Part shown: piece by piece, positions 12,341-23,814 of the stretch
How positions within the stretch are numbered: position 1 is the first letter of the stretch
Layout of the letters: every line of letters begins with the position of its first letter
NCBI GenBank assembly: GCA_019914945.1
Contig: CM034112.1
Coordinates: 3,061,001-3,125,000, forward strand
Source: Typha latifolia
Taxonomy: Eukaryota > Streptophyta > Magnoliopsida > Poales > Typhaceae
DNA: 64,000 nt
Direction of reading: 5' to 3'
Made by a program: the position numbers and the translations under genes
Notes under the pieces: model-generated
The model's database searches: none
The model's input: the letters and a program-made list of their open reading frames with translations, nothing else
What the model was told of the DNA's origin: nothing

Positions 12341-12783
12341 AGGTTATGCTTATTAATTAATCACAAGAACTTTAAGAAGACGTGGTGGACACGTTTAATT
12401 AAGAAATAATTCTAATAGAGTCAAACACATTGGACTTCCAATCTTCACCAAAGAACATGATTAACATGATTGCAGGAGAAATTCCAAGAAAGGGGAGTGC
12501 AATTAGTATGATAGGTTATTGAGTAGCAATTAATCTATAAAGAGATGTTTTAATTAGACTATGCTTATTATTTTACTGATAACAATCATAAATAAAATGA
12601 CTATTGTACCCATTATCTCTCTGTTTATACTATTTCGTTCTATTAGATTATATGGGAGTATTTTTGGCATTTTAAGAAAGTAACAATTTTTTGCTTAGTA
12701 AATACCAATTTTCTTATTTAGTAGACTTATGAGTATAATATGCATTATCTATTTGTCTTAAATTTTTAATTAAACTGGTTATA

Positions 12784-13524
12784 TGATGCGAACTGGGTCA
12801 GATCGAATCACATCAAAAGGAGATTGGGCTCAATAGATTGAGTCTAATTATCTTATTTAGTTATTTAGTTTAGTTAGAGTCTTAGTGGGTTAGGATTTTA
12901 TTTAATTAGCTAAATCTAGCTGTGTACAATTTTGGGAAAATATTCACAGAATATTCTACAGTTATCCAAATAATATCACGGATAAGATCGCCAACCTCTA
13001 GATCTACAACTTTGGTATTCATGACTTCTCCATATTCAAAATCTATCTACCGTAAAACAAAGGGTTAATTTGAGAAGATAAAGGGCAAAACGTAGGGTTA
13101 ATCCGAGAAAATAAGGAAGACCGGTTTATTAGGGTTTTAACTTAGTTATTTTGTGCCTTTATCTCATAACTAGCCATTAGCGCCCTCTCCCACCTCCTTT
13201 ATTTTATCACCCAAGTCTTTAATCGGCTTCCTTTAACTCTTAATCCCCATTTTCTACAACAACTTTTCCCCAGCATCTATCTAGCCATTGAAGGGCTATC
13301 AAGCTAGGATTTAATTGCCCTTCGACCACCGTTTGGTCAATATCTCAAGATCTAAACATCCAAATCCTATAATATTAGATTCGTTAGAAAGCTATTTCCA
13401 AGAGTGACAATATATTTAAAATTCAAGAAGATCCATCGATTAGATTGTTCGCAGATCCCCTCGAAAATTATGGACCTAATTGAGTCCAAAATTATTTCGG
13501 ATCATATTAGGTCATTTCGTAACA
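12784..13524. mobile_element. Solo LTR with 5-bp target-site duplication
   Basis: This 741-base segment begins TGATGCGAA and ends TTCGTAACA, giving TG...CA termini with near-perfect inverted ends (TGATGCGAA against TGTTACGAA). It is flanked on both sides by TTATA (12779-12783 and 13525-13529), a 5-bp target-site duplication. No primer-binding site, gag/pol or second LTR is adjacent. It is best read as a solo LTR left by recombination between the two LTRs of a Copia or Gypsy retrotransposon. The superfamily cannot be told from the LTR alone. Confidence 0.8.
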
Positions 13525-16423
13525 TTATATAACAACTAACAAGTGGCCTGCCAGATAAACAAAGTGATCATATTTGTTCATCCATTATTTTTTGTAAAAA
13601 ATTTCTATGAAATACTTTATGCATCAAGAAATTTATAAACTTAGCACCTACTTTATTAAAATATACTTAGTCACATGCTGAGTTAAGTTTAACTCAACAT
13701 GAAACAAAAGTATTTTGTCTATTTGAAATAATATTTTTATATTTTCTAAATTATCATGATCTCTTTTCTCGAATATAACACTTGAGATTAAACAACAAAA
13801 CTTATGGATTTGCTGACTTGGAAGAATTCTGTGTTTGAATCCTATTTTAGTGTTTAGGATGTTTATTTTCTTTTCACTCTATTAAAATTAGGTGTTCATA
13901 TTAGATTATATCTGTCTATCTATTGTAGGGTGTTGACTTGATATTCCTTTATAGCAAATAAGAGATTCTATTTATATGTGGTAAAAAAAATGAGGCCTTT
14001 AAGACAACCCTAGCTGTTAGTCCTATCAACTCATAAGAGAGTATGTGGTTAAAATTCTATCTCTGGATATTGAGATTAATATTTTATAAAAATTTTATTA
14101 AAAACATTATATGCTAATGGTTTGGGACTATTGGGTTCAATTATAGGGTTAGCAAAAGTTGACTTTGATATGGTAACCTAGCCTTTAAATGTGTTTGAGT
14201 TAAGACTAATTCAGTTTGGGTCATAAAGGGCTTAACCCGTCTAACCTAATTATTAAATGAATGATATTTATTTTTATTATCTCAATTGGTTTATAACTCA
14301 ATCCACTAGCTCATTGATGACACGGTAACTTGTCTATAACTCGACTAATCTCTTTATAACACTAAAAATTCTACTTATAACTCAAAAAAAAATTATTTAA
14401 AATTTAAAATTCTTTTGTTTATAATCTAAATAACTCGTTTATGACCCAAGTAACCTGTTCAATAAACATGTCATGTTTGTATTTAGAATTTTTTATCTAT
14501 TTAATAAACAAGTAGGCTAACTTGACCTAGTTGCCGCCTCTAATTAATTTCTTATCAATATCCATCTAGTTATCCACCTCCTTGTATAACTAACACAGTT
14601 ATGATCTATTAAAAAGAGATAAATTATTATAATATAGTTAAAATGTAAAGTGTTATTTGTTATTTTCTATCAATAAATCCCTAAATATTTTTTTTGTATA
14701 TAATGACCCCTCTAAACTTTTATTTTTAGTACATAATGATTACATAATAGAAGGAGTTAGGTGAGTTATTTTGTATAGTTCAGGATCAGTATGTATAAAA
14801 ATAAAGTTCAAGGGGTCGTTGCGTAATAGTGTGATAGTTGGGGGTTGAAAATGAATTTAATTTTCTTTTGCGCACTTTAAGTGAACGAAATCTTATTTCA
14901 CGTGGGCAGATTTATTTTATTGGGTAACCTTTTTCGGGCCCCACGCTGAGCGAGAGTCGCGTGCAATTGAACCGTTTTTTTCCCCCTTTTATCTCTTTTC
15001 CTTAAATTTCCATCTCGTGCTTCATTGCCACGTCATCAGCAGGAGACCCAAAGCATTAGATAGAGCCAAAAGGAGTTAATTTTGGCTTAACCTTTAATTA
15101 TAGCAATTAATTAAGAAAAATTTGGATTTGGTCGACTAAAATTACCCAAGCCAAAAGAATGAAATGCTTCGCTGGCCGAAGGCGCGGAACAAACTGCCGA
15201 CAGTTTCTCCAACTGCCACCAAAATCTTTCAAAAAAGAGAGAGAAAAAAAAAGAAAGTAAAAATTTACCAATTGCACCTTTAAATTAGGCTTATTATTAT
15301 TTTTAAGTCCTCCATCTTAGATTTTTCATGGCTCGGATTCATATCATTTGCAGCTACAACTAATTTTTTACATTTAGACCTATGAACTACTGCGTATTAT
15401 TACACAGACCCTTTTATCTATTTCTTGCAACACATTGATATCATCTTTTACCTATGTAAAAATTTTAAAATACATCTTCCGTTAGTTGTCCGTGTTAAAA
15501 GACTATTTTACTTTTATTTTAAATAAATAAATAAAATTAAAAGTAACCATAAAAAGTGAGGAGATATTAGATAGTTAAGAAGGTCGAAGCATTATAAATA
15601 AATGGTCTAAATGTAAAACTGAGGATGGTCTTCAGCCAATAAAAACAAAAGACAGGGGTTTGACCGTAAATGTAAAATATAGGTTATTCTGAATTATTTG
15701 AAATATTTTTTTATAAATAATTTATTAAACTTTTTTGTGGTACATAACGACCTGTAAGCTAATTAAAAATATTTTAATTAATTTTTTTATTAGAGGGTTA
15801 TTATGTATAAAAAAAATTTAGGAGGTAATTAGTAGAAAGTACGATAGTTCGGGGGTAAAGTGAGAATTATCCGTTATATTTATTGGAAAAGAAAAAAAAA
15901 ATACTAAGCCCTTGATATTTTCACCCCCTCTTTTCTTAGTTTCTCTCCTAATGATCAATCTGTACTTCTGGCATCTTTGACTGTTTCCACAAAGGACAGC
16001 AAAATATTTAATGAGAAAATCACCTCCAAACAACCTAAAAACTAATAAGTTCTTTTATATATATATATATTATATATATTGCAAAATGCCAACCACTACT
16101 AATAAAATGCCACCACATAGACTTTCTAAACTATTACTATTTTATATATATACCCTCTTAATTTTTTTTACCCACATATATATCTCTTTGAATAAAAAAA
16201 ATTATACAGACCTTTAAACTAAAAAAAATTATGTGGCTTAAAAAGAGTTAATGTAGATAAAATTTGAGCAATATATCTGATAATATTTATAAAAATGATC
16301 AAGTGCCAGTATTTTTCTTTGAATATTCTTGATAAGATTAGCCCCTAAAAACTAATTTTGGAAAGTAGAAATGTAAAATATTAAAAAAACACTTCAGAAA
16401 GCTCTCCAATTGGAAAGTTCTCT

Positions 16424-16425
<2 letters not shown>

Positions 16426-16469
<44 letters not shown>

Positions 16470-16494
16470 AGAGAGAGAGGGAGGGAGGGAGGGA
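16426..16494 (+). repeat. (GA)n/(GGGA)n tract in kinesin 5' leader or promoter
   Basis: About 70 bases of nearly pure purine (GA units grading into GGGA units) lie about 190 bases before the proposed leader-intron donor of the kinesin gene. GA/CT tracts are common in plant core promoters and 5' UTRs. A complementary CT tract follows at 16550-16581. Confidence 0.9.
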
Positions 16495-16549
16495 GACAAG
16501 CCAACAAGAGGGGAGGAGAAGAAAGCTCTCCTGCATTACAGCCACCAGT

Positions 16550-16581
16550 TCTCTCTCTCTCTCTCTCTTCTCTCTCTCTTT
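16550..16581 (+). repeat. (CT)n tract opposite the GA tract
   Basis: About 32 bases of CT units lie 55 bases after the GA tract. Together they could pair as a stem in single-stranded RNA. The CT tract and following pyrimidine-rich DNA resemble a plant initiator or Y-patch region. Confidence 0.9.
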
Positions 16582-16688
16582 TTACATTTTAACCCTCTCT
16601 AAATCTCCATTTCAGATCTCCCATCCTGCAACATCCCTCTGCTCTCCTCTTCAATTCTATCTCCCTCAGCTGGGCCATCTTTTGCAAT

Positions 16689-17299
16689 GTAAGTATCACC
16701 ATCCTCCGGCATTGCCTTCAAAATCGCATCTTGGTCTCTTCTTCTCCTCTCCCATGTGTGAATTGCTATAAAAAAATCATGGGAATGGAGGAGGTGGGAA
16801 CGCTACGACGTGGTAGGGACCATCCTGATGGAGAAAGCTCCAGTCTTGGACGGCGTCAAACGGGATCAAAATAATAAACATAAACGATTACAATAGCATT
16901 TGGAATGACAAAAGTTGATGTCTTGAAGTGACCGTAGACGAGCCGCTTTCCGGCGGGTCTCCGTCGTACGTTTGTCGTTAATCCAACCACATAACGACCA
17001 CTTCTCTACCCTCAATAGATGCTTCTTACCTTCCTATAGCTGTGCTTTTTTGTTTCTTGTGAGGGGAAAAAAAAAGTCATTTGTTTACTTTGTTTCGTTG
17101 TTGTCTTGGTTAATTTGACATAAAGATGAAGTTTTGGGTGGATGATGTAAAAGAGGGGACCTTCCTGTAGCTCTGGCTTGTTCCTTATGAAGAGAGAATA
17201 GCGAAAAGTCATTGATCTAGTACATTGTTTTGTTTTTGCTTGGTTAATGTTGATTTGGGTAATTTGATATAAAGGGAAGTCTTTCGGTGTGTGGTGTAG
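16689..17299 (+). other. Proposed 5' UTR intron of the kinesin gene
   Basis: A strong donor (AAT|GTAAGTATC) follows a pyrimidine-rich leader, and an acceptor (GTGTAG|GAGAGG) lies 16 bases before the kinesin ATG. This suggests a 611-base intron inside the 5' UTR. It is inferred from splice signals only. Confidence 0.45.
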
Positions 17300-17315
17300 G
17301 AGAGGGAGGGAAGAG

Positions 17316-20300
17316 ATGGGAGCTGCCGCGGGGGATGAGATGGCGGTAGGGGAGAAGGTGGAGGCTGCCGGAGGTGCGGGGAGGGAAGAGAGGATCTTAG
17401 TCTCTGTAAGGCTGAGGCCGCTTAACGCAAAGGAGATTGAGAAGAATGACATGTCTGATTGGGAATGCATTGATGCCACCACCGTCGTCTTCAAGAACAG
17501 CCTGCCGGAGAGGTCCATGTTTCCCACTGCATACACATTTGGTGAGTATGATTTGGCTGCACGATTGGTTTTTGATGAAATGTGCCTGATCGAATTAATT
17601 GTGTAATGATTTGGTTATTAGGAAGTTTCAAGTTGCATCTTCTAACAATGTGAGTTATATTGGTTAAAAGATGTATTTAAGAATAAGTTGAATCAGCATA
17701 AGGAACGAATTTGATTTAGTTTGATCATGCCTCTGGAAGGCCTTGTGAAGTTTATGAAGTTTGGGGTGTAAAATGTATATCCCGTTATCTCTCTTGCTCT
17801 CTTTCTCTTTCTACAGCATTAGGTTAGAGTGCCTCATAGAACAATATAATGTTCTGATTCAGGGGGTTTCCAGGTTTATAGCATACATAAGGAGTGTATC
17901 TCTTTCTCGATAAAGTGAGACGCACTACGGATTTGCATTTTTCTTAGCTGATGAAAAGTATTATAAAATGTGAATCAATTGCACTTTTGTGTTCTCTTGT
18001 CAGAAATTTTCAGAGTTCATGTTTTTATCCCATCAAATATGGTTTCTTTAGTGGATAAACATATTATTTGAACTAAATAATCTTGATGCGTTAATTGCTT
18101 ATGGAGTTTTCTGACTCTCTTTTCTACTCTACTGTTTTCTCTTCATGGTACATAGACAAAGTATTTGGTTGTGATTGCACCACAAGACAAGTGTACGAGG
18201 AAGGTGCAAAGGAAGTTGCTCTTTCAGTTGTTAATGGAATTAATTGTACGTATAATTTTCTCATAGATAATTAGATTCCCATCTACTAGCATGCTACCGT
18301 GTATGAAAATTCACAGTGGTCATATTCTTAATCAGCAAGCGTATTTGCTTATGGGCAAACAAGCAGTGGAAAGACATATACAATGACTGGGATAACAGAG
18401 TATAGTGTAGCAGATATCTATGACTACATACAAAAGGTTAGCCACAGTTGATCCTGTACTGAAACTAAGCAGTTATGATTTATGAATCCCCATTCTTTCA
18501 TTTTGTAACTTTTTCTTTGCTAAGAGGTTCTTCCTCCCTTTATGTAGCATGCAGAGAGAGAATTTGTTTTAAAATTCTCAGCTATGGAGATATATAATGA
18601 AGCAGTGAGGGATCTTTTGAGCTCGGATGCCACTCCTCTTAGGCTTCTTGATGATCCAGAGGTAGACACTTCACTTTATCTAACAGTCATGGTCACTGAC
18701 TATAATTATCTTACAATCCTCACAGATTTATAATGGTCTTATTTTATGATCTTTCAACTTCAATAGAAAGGAACTATTGTAGAAAAACTTACAGAGGAAA
18801 CTCTAAGGAACCAGGATCATCTTAAGGAGCTTCTTTCTATGTGTGAAGGTGTGAAATAAACTTCCTAGGATCATGCATACTTTCTCTCTGCTTCTTATTC
18901 ATTCACATGTACATTTTGGCTTCTATCGCAGCTCAAAGGCAGATTGGAGAAACTTCCTTAAATGAAATGAGCTCCAGATCTCATCAAATACTCAGACTGG
19001 TATGCTCCTTTTTATAAAGTTAATTATATAGATTTTCCTCCAGAATTAGAGGAATTACAGGTTTTTCTTGTCTATTTCCTTTACTCAGATAATTGAAAGT
19101 TCTGGTCGACAGTTCTCAGGAAAGGGCAGCGCAAGCACCCTGGCAGCCTGTGTGGTATAGAATTTATCTTATATAACATTTCTAAATCTTGACCCAAAGG
19201 GAAAATACAGATTCTAAATGTTTTCTTGGACACAGAATTTTGTTGACTTGGCAGGAAGTGAACGTGCATCTCAGGCATTATCAGCTGGTATGAGGCTAAA
19301 AGAAGGTTGCCACATTAATCGAAGTTTACTTACATTGGGAACTGTTGTTCGCAAGCTAAGGTAGAACATTTTTGCAGTTCGACTTGCAAAATGTAACTAG
19401 ATACCCATTAGTGACAATTCTTCAGTAAGAGATTCTTATCTAATGGATTGTGTATTGTTTATCACTTGTCATTGCTTTGATGCAGCAAGGGAAGAAATGG
19501 ACACATCCCATATCGAGATTCAAAACTGACACGCATATTACAAGCCTCGTTAGGAGGTAACGCAAGAACTGCCATTATTTGCACAATGAGCCCTGCACGA
19601 AGTCATATCGAGCAATCCAGAAATACTCTTCTATTTGCAAGCTGTGCAAAAGAAGTATCCACCAATGCACAGGTCAACGTTGTGATGTCTGACAAGGCAC
19701 TGGTAAAGCATCTGCGAAGAGAACTTTCTAGATTAGAAGGTGAACTGAAATATGCAGGACTTGCAACTCCATGTTCTCATTCTGATGTCTTGAGGGAGAA
19801 AGATTCCCAGATTAAAAAGGTACAGATATACTAAACATGCAGATTACGATGAAATCATCATGGTCTATATATACATATATAAATTGTTCACTCCTGCATC
19901 TATAATATATTTGAGTTGTTTCCACATTTGTCTACCACTTTTGACTTCACATCTACTTTTTATTTATCTCTAATCTGCACAGTCTTTTTGCCACTTGTGG
20001 GTGTCCAATCATACATTATAGCATTCTATGATGTGCAATCCGTTGGCAAATTGAATGAACAATGTGCATATTTACATTTGTATCCAATTACAAGCTATCA
20101 TTTGGGGCAGTGGCTTTCATTAATGTTGAATTCTAATCCTAATATACTGTCTTTTCTAACTCTTCAGATGGAGAAAGAGTTGAAGGAACTGATGCAGCAG
20201 AGAGACCTTGCTCAGTCTCGACTTGAGGATTTGCTCCGAGTTGTCAGGGATGATCACTCTTCAAGAGACTGGGTATTTATCCATCTATTCAGAAGTGCTA

Positions 20301-23053
20301 TGCTATAACTAGTCTAAGATGATGACTATATTCTCCAAATGCCATTTTTTTTTCTTCTAGGATGAATTTAGCCAATCCTCAGCATACCATGTACGGAATG
20401 TATCTGAAGATGCATTTTCGATTTCTGAAGCATCTGGTGCTGTCTATCAAGATCAAGATTTTCTCCCCGCAATGTTTAGTGCATCAGATGTATACAACAA
20501 TTGCGATAAGCATCATATAGAGCTTTCTGAGGATACAATGAAGCCGCACAGTACCTCTCCTATGGGAACATTCAGCAGTCCTAGGTTTTCTGGTGCTGTC
20601 CCACATCAGAGGCAGGAGGCAATTCTCCAAGCTGCTTGTGTTGATTATGAGGATCACTGCAAGGAAGTCCAGTGTATTGAGATAAATGATTTAAGCAGAA
20701 GCAGGAGTGAAGATTTTAATCTCTTACTTGCTGAAGAAAGTGATAGTCTGCTACCTCTCACTGATGCTGACAAGCTTGAAGATCAGGAACTGCAACATTC
20801 AGAAGGCACGGACTTGCTACCGGAGCAAGAAGGAGAACTTGAAAGTATGACAAGCACAGTAGATAATCTTATCACACCATACCCTGATGAATCTTCTCCA
20901 TTCTACAATGATGTCGAACCATATACAGATGAATCATCTCCGGTCTTCAATGATGTCAAACCATATACAGAAGAATCATCTCCTGTCTTCAATGATGTCC
21001 TGACATATACGGATGAATCATCACCAATCTTCACTGATGTCAAACCATATATGGAGGAATCATCTCGAGTCTCCAATGACGTCAAACCATATATGGATGA
21101 ATCATCTCCGCTCTTCACTGATGTCAAACCATATACAGATGAATCGTCTCGAGTCTCCAATGATGTGAAACCATGTATGGATGAATCATCTCGAGTCCAC
21201 AATGTTGCCAAGACATATTATGAATCTCTAGTCTCAATAAGAGATACTCCGAGTTCCAGAGATTCAGCATTAACTAGAAGTAGAAGTTGCAGGGCAAGTT
21301 TGATGCTTTCTTCAACTTGCTGGTGTGAGGATTTGGAGCACACTGACAGGACACCACCGGATAACTTCTTCAGGGACTTTCCAGGAAGGCCTGATGGAGT
21401 CCGAAGAAGACTTGAAACAGAAAACTGTGATCATCAAAATGGAAGCTTTTCACCTGAAGGATCTCAGGCTTCTGAAAAGTTCACCCTTGATGAAATGGTT
21501 AAAACACCTGATATGAGCACTATTTATGAAGAGAACAATAGTGACAATAGCAGCTTTGTTGGAGGACACGAGTTGGTTCAAAATCACTACCCAAGACGAC
21601 TCCCTGATGATCAGGTTTGAATAACTATACCATCATGAAACCTTTTCTTTTCTTACATATTTATATCTTTTTAATGCATGTCGTTCGGAAGTTGTTGTGT
21701 GTTCATATGCCGAAACATAATCATGCATTACTTTTCTTTGTTATTCTGTATGATCTAATGTTTCACAGTATCTTCTTTTTCCTTCATTGTACTGAAGCTG
21801 GATTATCCATGATTACTATGGACAGCATTCTGGATAATGGATGATAAAACTATAAAAAATTTGAACACTAAAGTAAGACAAGGGGGTTATTTAATAGGGT
21901 TAATTAAAGACTTTGTCGAAATTGTAACGAAGATAGGGTATATTTATGACTAATATGAGAATCTAAGAAACTATGTTTGTATTGATATAGGATGAAAGTA
22001 TTTTTTTCACTATTGTGACAATTCTATGAAACATAATAATCATATAATTGGTCAGTTTTGATACTTTTCATACCTTTGTTGATTCATCTGTCTCTATCTT
22101 CTAGTCCAAGACATGTTCTTGAACTGATGCAAGTTTTCCTAATTATGATGTTCTCTTTTACTGATCTAGTTAAATTTGTACAGCCTAGACCATTGATGTA
22201 ACATCATTATGTTCTATCTCTGTGTTTGATGGATCCTAGCAGTATTTGTCACAAAACTGACGCTTGTCGATCCTATAATTTCAGTATTCACATCACACGA
22301 CCACTGAAGATTTTGGGGTTGAAAATTTTTTGAAGGACACTTGCATTGCTCCAGCACTGAATTCCTCACGATCTCCTACTCAATGGCCCTTTGAGTTTGA
22401 GAAAAAGCAACAAGAGATAATTGACCTTTGGCATGCATGCAATGTTTCCTTAGTTCATCGGTCTTACTTCTTCCTGCTCTTTAAGGGAGATCCGACAGAC
22501 TCTATCTATATGGAAGTGGAACATAGAAGACTCTCCTTCCTTAGAAACTCCTTCTCTGGCAATCTCACTAAACCAGCAGGCGCAGGCGAGCCCAATATGG
22601 CGATTGCATCAAGGTGTGGTTGTGTTCTTGTGGTATTCCTCTCTTAGATATAATATTCTATCTACATGAAATACTGCACATTGATTGTTCATCAACCCTG
22701 TGTGATGGAAGTTCATGACTATTGGCAGCTTGAAGAATCTTCGACGCGAAAGGGAGATGCTGTACAGGCAGATGCTGAAGAAGTTGCACTCAGAGGAAAG
22801 AGAGAGCCTTTACACCAAGTGGGGGATCGCATTGAAATCTAAGCAGCGAAGATTACAACTCTCCCATCTCGTGTGGACGAAAACCGATATTGAACATGTC
22901 AGAGAAAGCGCAACTCTTGTCGCAAAAGTGGTTGGACTCTTGGAGTCAGGCCTGGCCCTCAGGGAAATGTTTGGATTAAGCTTCACACTCACACCAGAGA
23001 GGACTAACCGAAGATCTTACAGCTGGAAACATGGTAGGTCTTCTCTCAAATGA
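17316..23053 (+). CDS. NACK1: Kinesin-7 of the NACK1/HINKEL-NACK2/TETRASPORE type
   Basis: Thirteen coding exons: 17316-17541, 18156-18245, 18336-18436, 18548-18661, 18767-18848, 18932-18999, 19089-19154, 19236-19360, 19486-19819, 20168-20272, 20361-21614, 22285-22613 and 22729-23053. They join in phase to 3219 nt, or 1072 aa. The motor starts [13 protein letters not shown], with P-loop GQTSSGKT (112-119), switch I NEMSSRSH (215-222) and switch II DLAGSE (253-258). The NACK hallmark [11 protein letters not shown] and a coiled-coil stretch follow. The C-terminal exons match the NACK tail ([28 protein letters not shown]). NACKs activate a MAPKKK of the NPK1 type at the phragmoplast for cell-plate expansion. 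Exon 11 carries eight 14-residue repeats (20877-21212), making the protein longer than Arabidopsis NACK1 (about 960 aa). NACK1 versus NACK2 is not resolved. Confidence 0.95.
20877..21212 (+). repeat. Eight tandem 42-bp coding repeats in NACK kinesin
   Basis: Eight consecutive 42-base units encode 14 residues each, of the form [14 protein letters not shown]. Variants have SRVSNDV or SPLFTDV in the middle. The array is exactly in frame (336 bases), acidic, and five of the units contain an S-P dipeptide. It sits in the region between the coiled coil and the conserved NACK tail. The opposite strand is also open here, purely because of the repeat. Confidence 0.95.
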
Positions 23054-23814
23054 GCACAATGACAGCTGAAGATGGTAGGTATATAATAGTTGAGGAGGCT
23101 GAAGATATGGAGAGCAATTGACTCCTTTGGCTTGGGTATCTAATAATTTTTTGTTCCTCTTTTCCTTTTATATATGTGATTCTTTGAGTGTCATTGTTTT
23201 ATAGAGAAATTTGTAAATGTGCTGTGGTTAACCAGATTATATAAAGTTGCACTTTTATTGTGAGTTTGTATCTACATTTAATCACAAAAGCTTGGTGAAA
23301 AATGGTAATGCAGCCATTCGTATTCCTTTTCCTGTATAAAATGATCGTATATTTATCTTATATATTCATCATTTCATAATATAATCACTCCCTTTGAATT
23401 ATGCATAAACTAATGGAGGAAGAATTTGAAATGTCTTAAATAGTTGAGGGGATAATATGACAAAAGATAATTGTATATAAAAACTGATCATAGTTCAAAT
23501 TTAAAACAAGAGAAAAGTATATGATTATTGTTAAAATTTAACATGAATGCTCAGCTATCATCTGAAATAGTAAAACTTACAGGAAGTTCTAACATATTAC
23601 TTAGATGAAACACACTATCAGCTTACTGAAACATTCTATTAATTATTTTATGCAAGATGGCAAGAGAGCATTTCTCTGGAGCTTCAAAACTGGTTAAGAT
23701 ATGAGTCGCTCAGAACTCAAACGAACCACAGGATAGTGAATATATCTATGTCCAAAATAAGGGAGTAAAATGATTATTTACATTAATTACAAAGGGGCTT
23801 ACATCATCCAAAAA
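23054..23814. other. Convergent intergenic gap between NACK kinesin and ARC6
   Basis: These 761 bases between two stop codons must contain both 3' UTRs and polyadenylation regions. The sequence is AT-rich, with several AATAAT/TATAAA-like words (for example around 23230-23340), but no single signal stands out. No open frame of note is present. Confidence 0.7.

Larger units (their letters stand above)
8360..16425. other. Large intergenic region, repeat-rich, no recognised gene
   Basis: Between the BBX19-like gene and the kinesin 5' leader I recognise no protein-coding gene. The region holds the BBX promoter (to about 9050), a (GA)n tract at 8918-8941, a GAGC-rich repeat (9110-9545), an (AT)n microsatellite (9732-9761), an inverted-repeat element (11480-12340) and a solo LTR (12784-13524). 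Related 'TATAATGACC...' sequences near 14640-14860 and 15690-15870 look like decayed copies of one short repeat. The remainder is AT-rich DNA. Confidence 0.6.

Noticed and set aside
16410..16592. 60-aa frame with RERERE repeat in the kinesin leader
   Set aside because: A product of the GA microsatellite and lacking an ATG start. It is leader DNA.
17012..17536. 174-aa minus-strand frame over kinesin exon 1
   Set aside because: Antisense to the intron and first exon of the kinesin. No domain.
20903..21211. 102-aa open frame on the minus strand opposite the NACK repeat
   Set aside because: It is the reverse reading of the 42-bp repeat, open because every unit has the same length in frame. There are no gene signals.
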